Shown in pieces: positions 1 through 9,310 of a stretch of DNA of 64,000 bases. Position 1 is the stretch's first letter; the number at the start of each line of letters is the position of its first letter. The translations under genes and the position numbers were made by a program. The DNA comes from Aureispira anguillae (GTDB lineage: Bacteria; Bacteroidota; Bacteroidia; Chitinophagales; Saprospiraceae): assembly GCF_026000115.1 (NCBI RefSeq), contig NZ_AP026867.1, positions 5,072,001 through 5,136,000 of the forward strand, given 5' to 3'. The notes beneath the pieces are model-generated. The model was not told the origin of the DNA. It saw only the letters and a program-made list of their open reading frames with translations, and did not search any database.

Positions 1-531
1 GATATGACGTTTCGGACAGATTCTACCCAAGCAATTGATGGTGCCGTGACCCTAAATAGCATACCGATGGTTTTTAAGAAACGTCCTATCGTGGGTTTAC
101 AGTATCAATTGGTAAAAAATTCTATTACTTTTGACAATGATTATACATTTAGATATATCGAAAAAAATGGTCAGCCAATAGATTTAACAATCCAACTCAA
201 CGATTTTGATAGCCTTAGAATAGCGTCCAAAACAGTTAGCAAAACAACAGGTGGCTTATTACAGTGGAATGGTCCTGCTTTAGGGCATGAAGATGGTTTA
301 GTCTTTATCTTGACCGACTCTAAAGGAAACACCTTTTCAATCAATCATGTTGGTATTAGCAAGGGAAATCAATTTGAAATTATTGCAGACCATGCCAATC
401 GCCTAGCCTTGGGCACTGCTACAATTGAAACAACTAGAAAAAAAACAACCATTCAACAAGAAAACGGCACTACTAGAATGCTAACAGTTGAGTATTATTC
501 TAAACCCATTGAATTTGAAGTAATTGATTAA
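1..531 (+). CDS. Hypothetical protein, probably truncated at its 5' end by the window edge
   Basis: The reading frame is open from the first base; an ATG at position 4 exists but the frame continues upstream, so the true start may lie outside the window. The visible 175 residues have no signal peptide, no membrane segment and no cysteine. The composition (many T, N, I and short alternating hydrophobic stretches) suggests a beta-rich fold. I do not recognise the family and assign no function. The gene ends 43 bases before the DUF3109 gene on the same strand, so the two could be cotranscribed. Confidence 0.6.
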   Translation, partial: DMTFRTDSTQAIDGAVTLNSIPMVFKKRPIVGLQYQLVKNSITFDNDYTFRYIEKNGQPIDLTIQLNDFDSLRIASKTVSKTTGGLLQWNGPALGHEDGLVFILTDSKGNTFSINHVGISKGNQFEIIADHANRLALGTATIETTRKKTTIQQENGTTRMLTVEYYSKPIEFEVID

Positions 532-574
532 TTTCAATCTCAGCGCTAAAAAAATTTTATAAAAAAACTCCTTA

Positions 575-1165
575 ATGACCATGTTAATCATAGATAATAA
601 AGTCATTTCTCCTGAAATTTTTGAAGAAGAATTTGTTTGCAACTTGGATGCCTGTAAAGGAGCCTGTTGTTGGGAGGGCGATTATGGTGCTCCTCTAGAG
701 ATCGAAGAGCTAGATATTTTAGAAGAGTTATACCCCAAAATAAAACCCTTTTTGACTTCAGAAGGAATTGAGGCGATAGAAGAACAAGGGGTAGCTGTTT
801 ATATACCAGAAGAAAAAGAATATGGAACAACCCTAATTGATAATGCAGCCTGTGCCTATTTAACCTATGAAAACAATGGAATTGCCAAATGTGGCATTGA
901 AAAAGCTTATGAAGCTGACCTAATTGATTATGCCAAACCTGTTTCTTGCCACTTGTATCCTATCCGTGTCGAACAATTAGACAATTCTAGTTTTCAGAAG
1001 TTAGAGTATGATCGTTGGGATATTTGTTCTGCCGCTTGTGATAATGGCGCAAAATTAAATGTTCCAGTTTATAAATTCTTGGAGGGGCCGCTTATTCGTA
1101 AATATGGGGCTGATTTTTATGAACAACTAGAACACATGGCTGAACACCTTATGAATCCTGAATAA
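575..1165 (+). CDS. DUF3109 family cysteine-cluster protein
   Basis: A 196-residue cytoplasmic protein with the N-terminal pattern CNLDACKGACCWEGD (about residues 22-36) followed by further cysteines near residues 88, 101, 124, 151 and 155. This arrangement is the signature of the DUF3109 family, common in Bacteroidota and related to the YkgJ-type Fe/Zn cluster proteins. The cysteines probably bind a metal or Fe-S cluster, but the role is unknown. A second ATG two codons downstream (581) gives a start closer to usual homologues (MLIIDNKVIS). A strong hairpin follows directly after the stop. Confidence 0.85.
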   Translation: MTMLIIDNKVISPEIFEEEFVCNLDACKGACCWEGDYGAPLEIEELDILEELYPKIKPFLTSEGIEAIEEQGVAVYIPEEKEYGTTLIDNAACAYLTYENNGIAKCGIEKAYEADLIDYAKPVSCHLYPIRVEQLDNSSFQKLEYDRWDICSAACDNGAKLNVPVYKFLEGPLIRKYGADFYEQLEHMAEHLMNPE

Positions 1166-1166
1166 T

Positions 1167-1210
1167 CCATTTGAAGCGGTGATAATTGTTTTTATCACCG
1201 CTTCAAATGG
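1167..1210. terminator. Bidirectional hairpin terminator between convergent genes
   Basis: A perfect 19-bp inverted repeat (1167-1185 with 1192-1210) around a 6-base loop, two bases after the DUF3109 stop and 19 bases past the RNase G stop on the other strand. It lacks a long T tract, but its place between convergent genes suits a shared terminator. Confidence 0.75.
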
Positions 1211-1228
1211 ACAATTTTTACAACCTGA

Positions 1229-2782
1229 TTAATTCAATCGAATTTCATCTTCATTCTCATCAAAGAAGCAGTATTTCATCATGTGATAATTGTTGTCTAC
1301 TTCAACTTTTATCCATTTTTTAAACTCTCTTCTCCACTGCATCAAGACACTCCAAAATCCCTTTCTCAAATAAGCATTAATAAAAGGATGCACATGAATT
1401 GAAAGCTTATTGGGACTTTGAGAACGGATAATAAATTCTAAATCTCGTTTAATGTCATCCAAAAGCAAAATAGATGGGTTGATTTTTCCAGTTCCATCAC
1501 AAACGGGACAAAGTTCTGCCGTAGAAATGGTGATAGCAGGGCGCACTCGCTCTCTTGTAATCTGCATTAACCCAAACTTACTGAGCGGTAAAATAGTATG
1601 CTTAGCATTGTCTCCATCCATGAACTGTTTCATGGAATGAAATAATTTCACTTTATTTTCGTTTTTGCGCACATCAATAAAGTCAATGATAATAATCCCA
1701 CCAATATCTCTCAAACGCAACTGGCGAGCTATTTCGGCCGCTGATTCAAGATTAACTCTCAATGCATTTTCTTCTTGATCATTGCTAACCATCTTGTGCC
1801 CACTGTTCACATCGATCACATGCATTGCCTCGGTACTTTCTATCACCAAATAAGCACCAGAATTCATTGTTGCAGTCTTACCAAATGAGGACTTAATTTG
1901 TTTGGTAATGCCAAATTGATCAAAAATAGGTCGAGCACCAGAATAGTAGCGAACGATGTCCGTTTTTTTAGGGGCAACTTTTTTAATTTCGCTAATTACC
2001 TCCTCTTGTACTTTTTTATCATTAACAATGACCCTAGAGAACGATTCATTCCAAAAATCTCGAATTAAACTCTTCGTTTTATTGAGTTCGCTAAGACATT
2101 TTATAGGTGCCGTAGCTTGGTGAAGTTCTTTGTATATTTTTTCCCACTTGTTGACCAATTCCGTAATATCATCGTGTAATTCAGCAACTCGTTTTCCCTC
2201 TGCGGCAGTACGAACGATAAAACCAAAATTCTTTGGGCGAATGCTCTCCATCAAGCGTCTAAGACGCTCCCGTTCTTCATCACTGGTAACTTTTTTGGAA
2301 ACCGCAATCACATTCGTAAAAGGCGTTAAGACAACATAACGACCTGCAATAGTGATTTCACAACATAATCTAGGTCCCTTTGTTGAAATAGGCTCTTTAA
2401 GCACTTGCACCAACACATTTTGTCCCTTGGTTAGTACTTGGTTTATTTTGCCTTTTTTGGAAATATCAGAATCTATTTTAAATCCTTTCAATAAGTGTGT
2501 TGGCAAAGAACCATCAATTGCACCATTTGTAAATTTAACAAGAGATTTTAATTTAGGCCCTAAATCCGTGTAATGCAAGAAAGCATCTTTTTTAGAGTGT
2601 CCTATATTAACAAAAGCAGCATTAAGACCAGGCAAAAGTTTGGTAACTCTTCCCAAATAGATATCCCCTACAATAAGGTTATTTTTTAGGGATTGGTTAT
2701 GCAACTCTACTAATTTCCCGTTTTCTACCAAAGCTAACTGAATTTCTTTTTGGTTAGAGTTGATAATTAATTCTTTTTCCAA
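1229..2782 (-). CDS. rng: Ribonuclease G (Rne/Rng family)
   Basis: This 517-residue protein is a single-strand endoribonuclease of the RNase E/G family, acting in rRNA maturation and mRNA decay in the cytoplasm. An S1-like RNA-binding region lies at about residues 36-130. The catalytic metal ligands are Asp324 (in MHVIDVNSG) and Asp367 (in IIIIDFIDVRKN), followed by the Zn-link CPVC at 425-428 that joins protomers. The length fits RNase G, without the long degradosome tail of RNase E. The start is TTG: no ATG precedes it before an in-frame stop, and the protein begins at the normal family position. It lies downstream of the HU and TPR genes on the same strand, but after a gap of about 0.9 kb. 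Confidence 0.95.
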   Translation of the reverse strand: MEKELIINSNQKEIQLALVENGKLVELHNQSLKNNLIVGDIYLGRVTKLLPGLNAAFVNIGHSKKDAFLHYTDLGPKLKSLVKFTNGAIDGSLPTHLLKGFKIDSDISKKGKINQVLTKGQNVLVQVLKEPISTKGPRLCCEITIAGRYVVLTPFTNVIAVSKKVTSDEERERLRRLMESIRPKNFGFIVRTAAEGKRVAELHDDITELVNKWEKIYKELHQATAPIKCLSELNKTKSLIRDFWNESFSRVIVNDKKVQEEVISEIKKVAPKKTDIVRYYSGARPIFDQFGITKQIKSSFGKTATMNSGAYLVIESTEAMHVIDVNSGHKMVSNDQEENALRVNLESAAEIARQLRLRDIGGIIIIDFIDVRKNENKVKLFHSMKQFMDGDNAKHTILPLSKFGLMQITRERVRPAITISTAELCPVCDGTGKINPSILLLDDIKRDLEFIIRSQSPNKLSIHVHPFINAYLRKGFWSVLMQWRREFKKWIKVEVDNNYHMMKYCFFDENEDEIRLN

Positions 2783-3704
2783 AGCTTTATTATTCTTTTT
2801 TCATAAAAATATTGATTTCAACAAACAACCTTGGTTCCGATTGATAAAATCGTACTTAAGTTGATTCTTTTGATGGTATAAATAATCAATATTTTCTTTG
2901 TATTGCTCCATCTATAAAATGACTCAATACTTTTATTTTAATATTTTTTTTACATTCTGGTATTGTATACATGCATGATTGACGCTCCTTAGCAGGATTC
3001 CTTTTTAGCAACAAAGAACACTATACTTTAGCAACAAAAAGCATCATTTTCATCTTATAACACATCAAAGTTTTGCCAAATTAATCGTTTAAGACAAACT
3101 AGTTGTACTGTGCAGACATAAAGGGGTTTATTCGTTTTGAAAACGAATAGTATAAAATAGAATTATAAGATGAACATGCAAAACATGTTCTAATTAGTAG
3201 TTTTATAGAGATGCAAAGAATTTACTTCTAAAACTCATATGTCATCTAAAACGACCTAATTAAAAGAGAATAGGAGAGAATAATAGAAAAGAATAGAAAT
3301 AGGTGATCAAGTATATTAATAGCAGAAAAGCAAATAAGGCAACTCTAATGTTAGTTTTTATGCTAATTAGGTCTATTCACTACTCTACTAGATTGAAGTT
3401 GTTTAACAATAGGACTAATTTGTAAGTATTTTACAGTTGTATTGAAAATGTGTATTATTTTTTATCTAAGCAAGGTAAATGCTATCATTTGAGCCATGCT
3501 ACAACAATATATCAATCGATAAAAAATAGATTAGCTTCGCTAATTTTCAATTCATCCAAGACTATTTTTAAACAATTTCAGTAATAATAATTCCGTACCA
3601 AATAGATTTAATTAACTATTCTTATTTACTTATAGCTATATATAGACACAGGGCAAGTGTAGTTCTTGCCCTTGTGAATTATATATTGAATCACGAAGAA
3701 TAGA
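2783..3704. other. Long AT-rich intergenic region upstream of rng
   Basis: About 920 bases with no open frame that looks coding on either strand. It must hold the promoter of rng on the minus strand and the 3' end of the small basic protein gene. Apart from the hairpin at 3647-3676 I see no repeat, RNA gene or clear operator. Confidence 0.6.
3647..3676 (-). terminator. Possible terminator after the small basic protein gene
   Basis: An inverted repeat (3647-3657 with 3665-3676, one bulged base, 7-base loop) lies 29 bases beyond the stop of the 30-codon gene on the minus strand. The sequence after it is AT-rich but not a clean U tract, so termination is likely but not certain. Confidence 0.45.
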
Positions 3705-3797
3705 TTATTTCTTCTTCTTGTGACGATTTTTACGAAGTCTTTTTTTACGTTTATGAGTTGCTATCTTATGTCTCTTACGTTTTTTTCCACAAGGCAT
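3705..3797 (-). CDS. 30-residue highly basic ribosome-type protein (AURKAIP1/COX24-like)
   Basis: A complete 30-codon frame (ATG at 3797, TAA at 3705) that starts MPCGKKRKRHKIATHK and ends in KNRHKKKK; 21 of the 30 residues are Lys, Arg or His. I know this as a small conserved protein of Bacteroidota, annotated as an AURKAIP1/COX24 domain protein. That family includes mitoribosomal mS38 and the actinobacterial small-subunit protein bS22, so a structural ribosomal role is likely by inference. The gene lies 25 bases downstream of the TPR gene on the same strand and may be cotranscribed with it. It is short enough to be missed by most gene callers. Confidence 0.82.
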   Translation of the reverse strand: MPCGKKRKRHKIATHKRKKRLRKNRHKKKK

Positions 3798-3822
3798 ATT
3801 TTTGAAATTTTACGTTTGTTGA

Positions 3823-4716
3823 TTAATTATTATTTATATAGTTCTGTTTTGCTCTAATCATTTGTTCCTGCATAGAAGACATGGAAGCACTTAGACGAAT
3901 TGTATTGTCGTAATGGAACAAAACTTTTTCTTTATTCTTTTCTTGTTTATAGCAATCTATTAAAAAGTAATTAGCTTCGAGAAGAATTTCATCTGAAACA
4001 GATTCATTTTCTGCAATTGCCAATACTTTTTCTAATCTAGGTTTGGCTTTGGCCAAATCTCCAGATCGAGTAGCAGACAAACGAGCTAGCGTCATATTCA
4101 CCATAACATTATTGGGGTATTTAGCGTCCAAATCTTGAAGCATTTTGACTCCTTTCATTGGCATAACAGATGCATCAACTGCACTTAGTTCTAAATACAT
4201 CAAACCTTCATTTAAGGCATGTTGTAAGGTATCAGGTTCTAATACTTTTGCTCGTTCCAATGCACTGATAGCTTGACGAGCGGCCAATTGCTTTTGGTCG
4301 TTCTTTGGTGCAGCTTTATAAGCCATACCATAAGTAGTCCCTGCAATTCCCCAAGCTTCGCCTGTATCCAAAAGTTCTGCAACTTTACGTGCATAGTAGC
4401 CACTGACAATATAATTGCCATATTCAAACCATGTTCGTGAAATAAGTTTCAGGACCTCTGCTTCTTTAGTAGTAGTGGTAGCTTGAGCCTTCTCTTTGTC
4501 TAATTCAGCTAACCAAACGGTTTGGCTTGAATCCAATGAATTTCTGGCTTCTGCTAGTACAATTTCTTCCGTTAGTAATTCTTTAGGTTCGCTTTTAGTT
4601 GTTTCGCCTTTTTTAGTTGAAGGAACAGTATATCCCATTAGTCCCAAGACAACTAAAGTTAACAGCAAAAAAAGAGAACTGGTAATAATACCAATTTGTA
4701 ATTTAGATAAGTTCAT
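3823..4716 (-). CDS. Membrane-anchored TPR-type protein
   Basis: A 297-residue protein with one N-terminal transmembrane helix (about residues 9-30), a short Lys/Glu-rich linker, then a helical region rich in alternating Ala and Leu pairs that fits tetratricopeptide or Sel1-like repeats (about residues 60-290). It probably sits in the inner membrane with the helical domain exposed as a scaffold. It lies between HU (55 bases upstream) and the small ribosome-type gene (25 bases downstream), all on the minus strand. The precise role is unknown. Confidence 0.75.
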   Translation of the reverse strand: MNLSKLQIGIITSSLFLLLTLVVLGLMGYTVPSTKKGETTKSEPKELLTEEIVLAEARNSLDSSQTVWLAELDKEKAQATTTTKEAEVLKLISRTWFEYGNYIVSGYYARKVAELLDTGEAWGIAGTTYGMAYKAAPKNDQKQLAARQAISALERAKVLEPDTLQHALNEGLMYLELSAVDASVMPMKGVKMLQDLDAKYPNNVMVNMTLARLSATRSGDLAKAKPRLEKVLAIAENESVSDEILLEANYFLIDCYKQEKNKEKVLFHYDNTIRLSASMSSMQEQMIRAKQNYINNN

Positions 4717-4771
4717 AAAGTATTTCTAACAAAACAGAGGTTCTGAAACAAAATCAATAAAGTGGCTGCTC

Positions 4772-5074
4772 TTATTTAGCAGTTTCCTCTACGGCAACTT
4801 GGTCTTTAACCTTGTTTACAAACGCTTTAGCAGGTTTGAAAGCAGGTATATAATGTGCAGGTATCACGATCGCTTTGTTTTGTTTAATGTTACGACCAAT
4901 CTTCTTTGCACGTTTTTTAGCAATAAAACTACCAAATCCACGAATGTAAACATTTTCTTTGTTTGCCAAGCTTTCCTTAACTTCAGAGAAGAAGTTTTCT
5001 AAAGTCATCAATACATCAACCTTAGGAACGCCTGTCTTTTCAGCAATTCGAGAAACCAAATCAGCTTTTCTCAT
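4772..5074 (-). CDS. HU family DNA-binding protein
   Basis: A 100-residue nucleoid protein. It opens with MRKADLVSRIAEKTGV, the helical dimerisation half, and carries the DNA-binding arm signature RGFGSFIAKKRAKKIGRN at about residues 45-62, followed by the IPAFKPAKAF segment that ends the HU/IHF fold. It binds and bends DNA as a dimer. The final 10 residues (VAVEETAK end) are an acidic tail beyond the usual 90-residue HU. Bacteroidota normally carry several HU paralogues, so I give no specific symbol. Confidence 0.95.
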   Translation of the reverse strand: MRKADLVSRIAEKTGVPKVDVLMTLENFFSEVKESLANKENVYIRGFGSFIAKKRAKKIGRNIKQNKAIVIPAHYIPAFKPAKAFVNKVKDQVAVEETAK

Positions 5075-5240
5075 TTGTATATTATTTCGTTTTAAAGTGT
5101 AAATAAACTAATTATGCTCTTACTCATAAAGAGAGGCAAATGTCTCACTTTTTTTTTTAAAAGAGAAGCGGACTATGCATTTTTTATTCATTTTTTGAAA
5201 AAAACGACATATAAACCTCTATTAATGAGGTTTTAAGTAT

Positions 5241-5735
5241 CTATTTTAGCAAAAATGTAATTGCTAAAAATTGAATCGTTCCAAAAAAATATCCTGCCAT
5301 TACATCAACAAAGAAGTGTTTTTTTAGAAAAATTCTAGAATACCCAACCACAGCTATCACTACTATAAACGTAGGCATCAACAAAAAGTTTTCAGCCATA
5401 TAGTGAATATATCCCAATGATAAATAAACAAATGATATTCTTGAAGAATGAATACTAGGAAAACTCCCCGCATCAATCTTTTCAAATCCATTTTTATACT
5501 GTTGACCATTGGGTCTAGGCTTATGCCACAAATATTTAATAGCCGAACAGATAAATTCGTTGATCAAAAAGCCCGCCAATAAGATCCAAAAATAAGTGTG
5601 AAATTTGGGGTGGTTGGATAAAGTTGCCAACGTAACTAACAATAGCAAAAATGGGTTGCCGATTGCTGTAAAATCACGGATATATTCTGCGTATTTTGTC
5701 TTCTTTAAGGAAAACTCCTCTTCGTTATCGCTCAT
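5241..5735 (-). CDS. PAP2 family phosphatase, possible phosphatidylglycerophosphate phosphatase
   Basis: A 164-residue integral membrane protein with several hydrophobic helices and the three PAP2 motifs: KYLWHKPRP (67-75), PSIH (93-96, with Ile where many members have Gly) and SRIFLKKHFFVD (133-144), giving the catalytic His140 and Asp144. PAP2 enzymes remove phosphate from lipid phosphates at the membrane. The gene begins 18 bases after pgsA ends, so it is probably cotranscribed with it. The partner makes phosphatidylglycerophosphate, so dephosphorylating that product is a reasonable inference; undecaprenyl pyrophosphate is the main alternative substrate. Confidence 0.85.
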   Translation of the reverse strand: MSDNEEEFSLKKTKYAEYIRDFTAIGNPFLLLLVTLATLSNHPKFHTYFWILLAGFLINEFICSAIKYLWHKPRPNGQQYKNGFEKIDAGSFPSIHSSRISFVYLSLGYIHYMAENFLLMPTFIVVIAVVGYSRIFLKKHFFVDVMAGYFFGTIQFLAITFLLK

Positions 5736-5753
5736 TGATCTGTTTATAATTTT

Positions 5754-6350
5754 TTATTCGTAAGTCGTTACCTCTTTTACCGCTTTCCAATTTTTCATAA
5801 AAAAACGTAATCCAGATCCTACTGTTAGTGCCAAAGAGGCTAGAATCATTAGATGTAGCAACCACCACATAACAACAGAAGTCCCTACAGGGTCATGGGT
5901 TGGATAAAGATCAAACATCAAATAAAAATAAGCACATGGCAGCGTCATCATTTGCATCACTGTCTTTGCTTTGCCTGACCAAGATGCAGCCACAACAATA
6001 GGTTTTTTACGGAGCAGGAATACCAAACGATAGATTGTAATCACTACCTCTCTCAAAAAAATAGGTACAATCCACCAGATTGAATACATATTCTCAAAAC
6101 ACACATCCGATAAAGCGACAAAACTCCCCAATACAATGATTTTATCGGCGATAGGATCTAAAATTTTTCCCAGTTTCGTAATCAAATTGTATCGTCTAGC
6201 ATACCAACCATCCAACCAATCTGTAAATGCAGCAATCGCAAATAAAATAGCTGCCCATACCCGTATATTAAAGTCACCTGCCCACATCATATAAGGTACA
6301 ATAAACCCTAGTATAATCCTAATTATGGTTAGTGTATTAGGTACATTCAT
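5754..6350 (-). CDS. pgsA: CDP-alcohol phosphatidyltransferase, probable PgsA
   Basis: A 198-residue polytopic membrane enzyme. The complete CDP-alcohol phosphotransferase motif D-G-x2-A-R-x8-G-x3-D-x3-D is visible at Asp47, Gly48, Ala51, Arg52, Gly61, Asp65 and Asp69. The start MNVPNTLTIIRI is the standard N terminus of PgsA-type enzymes, which join glycerol 3-phosphate to CDP-diacylglycerol. Phosphatidylserine synthase or another CDP-alcohol transferase cannot be fully excluded, but the adjacent PAP2 phosphatase supports phosphatidylglycerol synthesis. Confidence 0.88.
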   Translation of the reverse strand: MNVPNTLTIIRIILGFIVPYMMWAGDFNIRVWAAILFAIAAFTDWLDGWYARRYNLITKLGKILDPIADKIIVLGSFVALSDVCFENMYSIWWIVPIFLREVVITIYRLVFLLRKKPIVVAASWSGKAKTVMQMMTLPCAYFYLMFDLYPTHDPVGTSVVMWWLLHLMILASLALTVGSGLRFFMKNWKAVKEVTTYE

Positions 6351-6890
6351 AAGATGTAAGTTCTTTTATTTACATACTCCACTTCAACAGCTAGCCTTAA
6401 CGCCAATTATTAATTCATGATCAAACCTGTTGTCCCATTAAGGAAACCACCGCAAACCAAGTTTTGACAACAACAATAATAAGCCATTGCTATGAAGTAT
6501 TATTTTTATATTAACGACCAACAAAACGCTGCACCTCATAAACTTAGCTATGCGAACTCACGAGGTACGAGTAACAAACAAAACAAGTCAAAAACTCTGG
6601 TAATGAATGCTGCTAAAAAAAAGGTTGCTATTCATAAGCATTCGTTTTGCCTCGTTATTTATTCTCTTTTACAAAAGAAAAGAAATACTAGTTTTATTGA
6701 TAGCCGCAAAATTAAGCAATTCTATTAGAAGTGCCTTATTTTTAGTAAAAAATAAGGCTTTTATTTTATCTAGGATTTATAAAGAAAAAACTATCCCAAC
6801 TACTTCAGCAACTAAGCAGAACTAATGATTGTAAATTTAAGCAATCTTTTTGCAACGCCATTAGCTATCAAAAATCTCACCCATATTATC
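6351..6890. other. Intergenic region with a plus-strand terminator but no recognised gene
   Basis: 540 bases between two leftward genes. The plus strand has an open frame at 6492-6728 (78 codons, starting MKYYFYINDQQ), but its composition is Lys/Asn/Ser-rich and unconvincing. It ends five bases before a good rightward terminator, so a small RNA or small protein is possible. On the minus strand, 6545-6580 resembles part of the GC-rich repeat at 63900-63990 (gttactc...cgtgag...tcgca pattern), perhaps a decayed copy. Confidence 0.35.
6733..6767 (+). terminator. Rho-independent terminator facing right, no assigned gene
   Basis: A stem of gccttatttt with aaaataaggc (6733-6742 with 6749-6758) is followed by TTTTATTTT on the plus strand. 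The neighbouring assigned genes both point left, so it has no recognised gene in front of it. Confidence 0.6.
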
Positions 6891-7490
6891 TTAGGAAGTT
6901 AAAATTAGATCGTCTGTTTTTAGGCGGAATGATTGTCGATGATAATCCGTTTGACCATGATCAATAATTGCTTGACGATGTGCCTTAGTAGGGTATCCTT
7001 TATTTTTTTTCCAACCATACTCTGGATGCTGTTGATCCAAAGCTAGCATATAGTCATCCCGATACGTTTTAGCCAAAATAGAGGCTGCTGCAATAGACAA
7101 ATACTTGCCATCTCCCTTTACAATACAATCGTGGGCAATAGAAGGATAAGGTTTGAATCGGTTTCCATCAATTAACAAGTGTTCTGGTTGCGTTGTCAAC
7201 TGGTCAATCGCCCGATGCATCGCCAAAAAAGAAGCATTAAGAATATTAATTTCATCAATTTCTTTTTCATCCACTACCCCAACGGCCCAAGCCAATGCTT
7301 CTTGCTCAATAATGTCCCTCAAAGCATAACGATCTTTTTCCTTTATCTTCTTAGAATCATTGAGCAAAGGACAGTTGAAATTGGGCGGCAAAATCACAGC
7401 TGCGGCATACACTGCACCTGCCAAACAACCTCGCCCTGCTTCGTCACAACCTGCCTCGATCTTCCCTTTATGTAAATAATTCGCTAACAA
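6891..7490 (-). CDS. rnhB: Ribonuclease HII
   Basis: This 199-residue enzyme cleaves RNA in RNA-DNA hybrids and removes misincorporated ribonucleotides. The type 2 RNase H signature GCDEAGRG gives Asp16 and Glu17; NDSKK follows at 44-48, the third acidic site is in LLIDGNRF (about 106) and the C-terminal region has KTYRD. The start is TTG, one base after the stop of the upstream DinB-like gene; no ATG is available upstream, and the N terminus [19 protein letters not shown] fits the family. The two genes are translationally close and probably cotranscribed. Confidence 0.95.
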   Translation of the reverse strand: MLANYLHKGKIEAGCDEAGRGCLAGAVYAAAVILPPNFNCPLLNDSKKIKEKDRYALRDIIEQEALAWAVGVVDEKEIDEINILNASFLAMHRAIDQLTTQPEHLLIDGNRFKPYPSIAHDCIVKGDGKYLSIAAASILAKTYRDDYMLALDQQHPEYGWKKNKGYPTKAHRQAIIDHGQTDYHRQSFRLKTDDLILTS

Positions 7491-7491
7491 T

Positions 7492-7947
7492 TTAGAGTAG
7501 TTTTTTTAGTGCCATTAAATAACCATAGTGCAAGCTTTCATGTACATTGTTAAAAGTAATTGCCTCTGTTATAGAAGTCAAATGAGCTCCAAAACCAACG
7601 GTGTATTCTTTATAGACTTGAAAGCGTTGTGCTGCCATATCTTTTTCCAACAAATCAACTGATTTTATTAGCATCTTTCGAATCAAATCTACCTCAATTT
7701 TGGGAACATTAGCGGTAGGTGCTGTGCCTCTTGCATATTTTGCCAATATAGGATCTGTTAAATAGGTATCTAAATTAGAGAACTTATAACAGAGTAATTG
7801 TTGCACCACTAAACTATGTCCGATATTCCAAATAATATTATTATTATGAGTTGGGGGAATATAATTAAGCTCATCTAAGGTCAATTGATTGAGTTCTCTG
7901 ACATAATTAGCTCGAATATTTCGAAGTAAGGTGATCGCTTCTTTCAT
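7492..7947 (-). CDS. DinB-like four-helix protein
   Basis: A 151-residue, mostly helical protein of the DinB/YfiT type. The likely metal-binding histidines are visible in [11 protein letters not shown] (about residue 43) and [12 protein letters not shown] (about 134-138), at the positions typical of this fold. Family members include thiol transferases and many proteins of unknown function, so no substrate is assigned. It ends one base before rnhB and probably forms an operon with it. Confidence 0.8.
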   Translation of the reverse strand: MKEAITLLRNIRANYVRELNQLTLDELNYIPPTHNNNIIWNIGHSLVVQQLLCYKFSNLDTYLTDPILAKYARGTAPTANVPKIEVDLIRKMLIKSVDLLEKDMAAQRFQVYKEYTVGFGAHLTSITEAITFNNVHESLHYGYLMALKKLL

Positions 7948-8070
7948 TACAATCTCTTTTCGTAATTTATTAGAAAATTAATGGCATGGCATAATAAACA
8001 AATAACGATTTTTAATCCTAATAGTTTAATGAACGATTAGGATAATATCACTGACCTATTCCCTCCCCTT

Positions 8071-9105
8071 CTAAAACAAGGTTCCTTGCGTTCCATCATC
8101 CTGTTTAGGAGCTATTCCCAAATGATCGTAAGCTTTGACTGTAGCTTCTCTACCTCTAGGAGTTCGCTTGAGGTAGCCTTGTTGGATAAGATAGGGTTCA
8201 TGCACTTCCTCAACCGTGCCTGGCTCCTCTCCTACTGCAGTAGCAATAGTCGTAAGTCCAACTGGACCTCCTCCAAAACTTTGTATGATTGTTTTTAATA
8301 TCTTATTGTCCATTTCATCCAAGCCCCTATTGTCTACATTTAATGCATCCAGGCCATATTTAGCAATATTAGAATCAATGGTTCCATTTCCTTTGATTTG
8401 TGCAAAATCTCGTACTCGACGCAACAAGGCATTGGCAATACGAGGTGTTCCCCTGCTTCTTCTGGCAATTTCCTCTGCTCCATCTTGCGTAATTGGAACA
8501 TTTAATATATTAGCCGAACGCTTAATGATATTAACCAAGGTCTCAGTATCATAATAATTGAGTAAGCAAGGAATACCAAAACGTGCCCGCATAGGAGAAG
8601 TTAATAAGCCCATTCTAGTTGTTGCACCAACCAATGTAAATGGATTAAGCGCAATTTGGATGGTTCTAGCATTGGGTCCAGAATCAATCATAATATCAAT
8701 TCTATAATCTTCCATTGCAGAGTATAAATATTCCTCTACGACCGTATTTAAACGATGAATTTCATCAATAAACAACACATCATTCTCTCCCAAATTGGTT
8801 AATAAACCAGCCAAATCACCTGCTTTTTCAAGAACAGGTCCAGAAGTCATTTTAATGTCTGCTCCTAGCTCATTGGCTATAATCAGAGAGAGGGTCGTTT
8901 TGCCCAAACCTGGAGGACCATGCAGCAAGACATGATCCAATGCTTCCTCCCTCATTTTAGCAGCTTCAATAAATACTTTCAGATTTTCAACCAATTTTTG
9001 TTGACCACTAAAATCATCCAGCATCTTAGGGCGTAATGCTTTTTCAACAGCAACCTCACTGCTGTCATATTTTTCGTTAGTAGGATCTAAATGTTCATTC
9101 TTCAT
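8071..9105 (-). CDS. ruvB: Holliday junction branch migration helicase RuvB
   Basis: A 344-residue AAA+ ATPase that drives branch migration of Holliday junctions together with RuvA. Walker A is GPPGLGKT (63-70), Walker B is LFIDEIHRL (111-119), sensor 1 is in LVGATTR, and the C-terminal winged helix contains [15 protein letters not shown] and [13 protein letters not shown]. Length and all motifs are normal. The sequence CAAACATA just before the ATG, read on the minus strand, matches the TAnnTTTG -7 element at only five bases distance; a very short leader is possible. ruvA is not adjacent. Confidence 0.97.
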   Translation of the reverse strand: MKNEHLDPTNEKYDSSEVAVEKALRPKMLDDFSGQQKLVENLKVFIEAAKMREEALDHVLLHGPPGLGKTTLSLIIANELGADIKMTSGPVLEKAGDLAGLLTNLGENDVLFIDEIHRLNTVVEEYLYSAMEDYRIDIMIDSGPNARTIQIALNPFTLVGATTRMGLLTSPMRARFGIPCLLNYYDTETLVNIIKRSANILNVPITQDGAEEIARRSRGTPRIANALLRRVRDFAQIKGNGTIDSNIAKYGLDALNVDNRGLDEMDNKILKTIIQSFGGGPVGLTTIATAVGEEPGTVEEVHEPYLIQQGYLKRTPRGREATVKAYDHLGIAPKQDDGTQGTLF

Positions 9106-9176
9106 AAATCAAACATACAAAAAAGCAAACAAATTGTTTTATTTTTAGGTCCTAAAAAAAGTAAATCATCTCCCAC

Positions 9177-9206
9177 AAAAAAAGGAGCTACTCCAAGAGC
9201 AGCTCC
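9177..9206 (-). terminator. Rho-independent terminator of the lipoprotein gene
   Basis: A stem of ggagctactc with gagcagctcc (9184-9193 with 9197-9206, one A-C mismatch, loop caa) is followed on the minus strand by seven U residues. It lies about 105 bases beyond the stop of the leftward gene at 9311. Confidence 0.75.
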
Positions 9207-9310
9207 CCTCACGCAATAGTTTTACCCTATATAAAACTATCTTTTTGAGTCGCAATATGCGAGTATGCATGAACCTCCTACGATCAGACATACTCCTATA
9301 TTAAAGTTAT

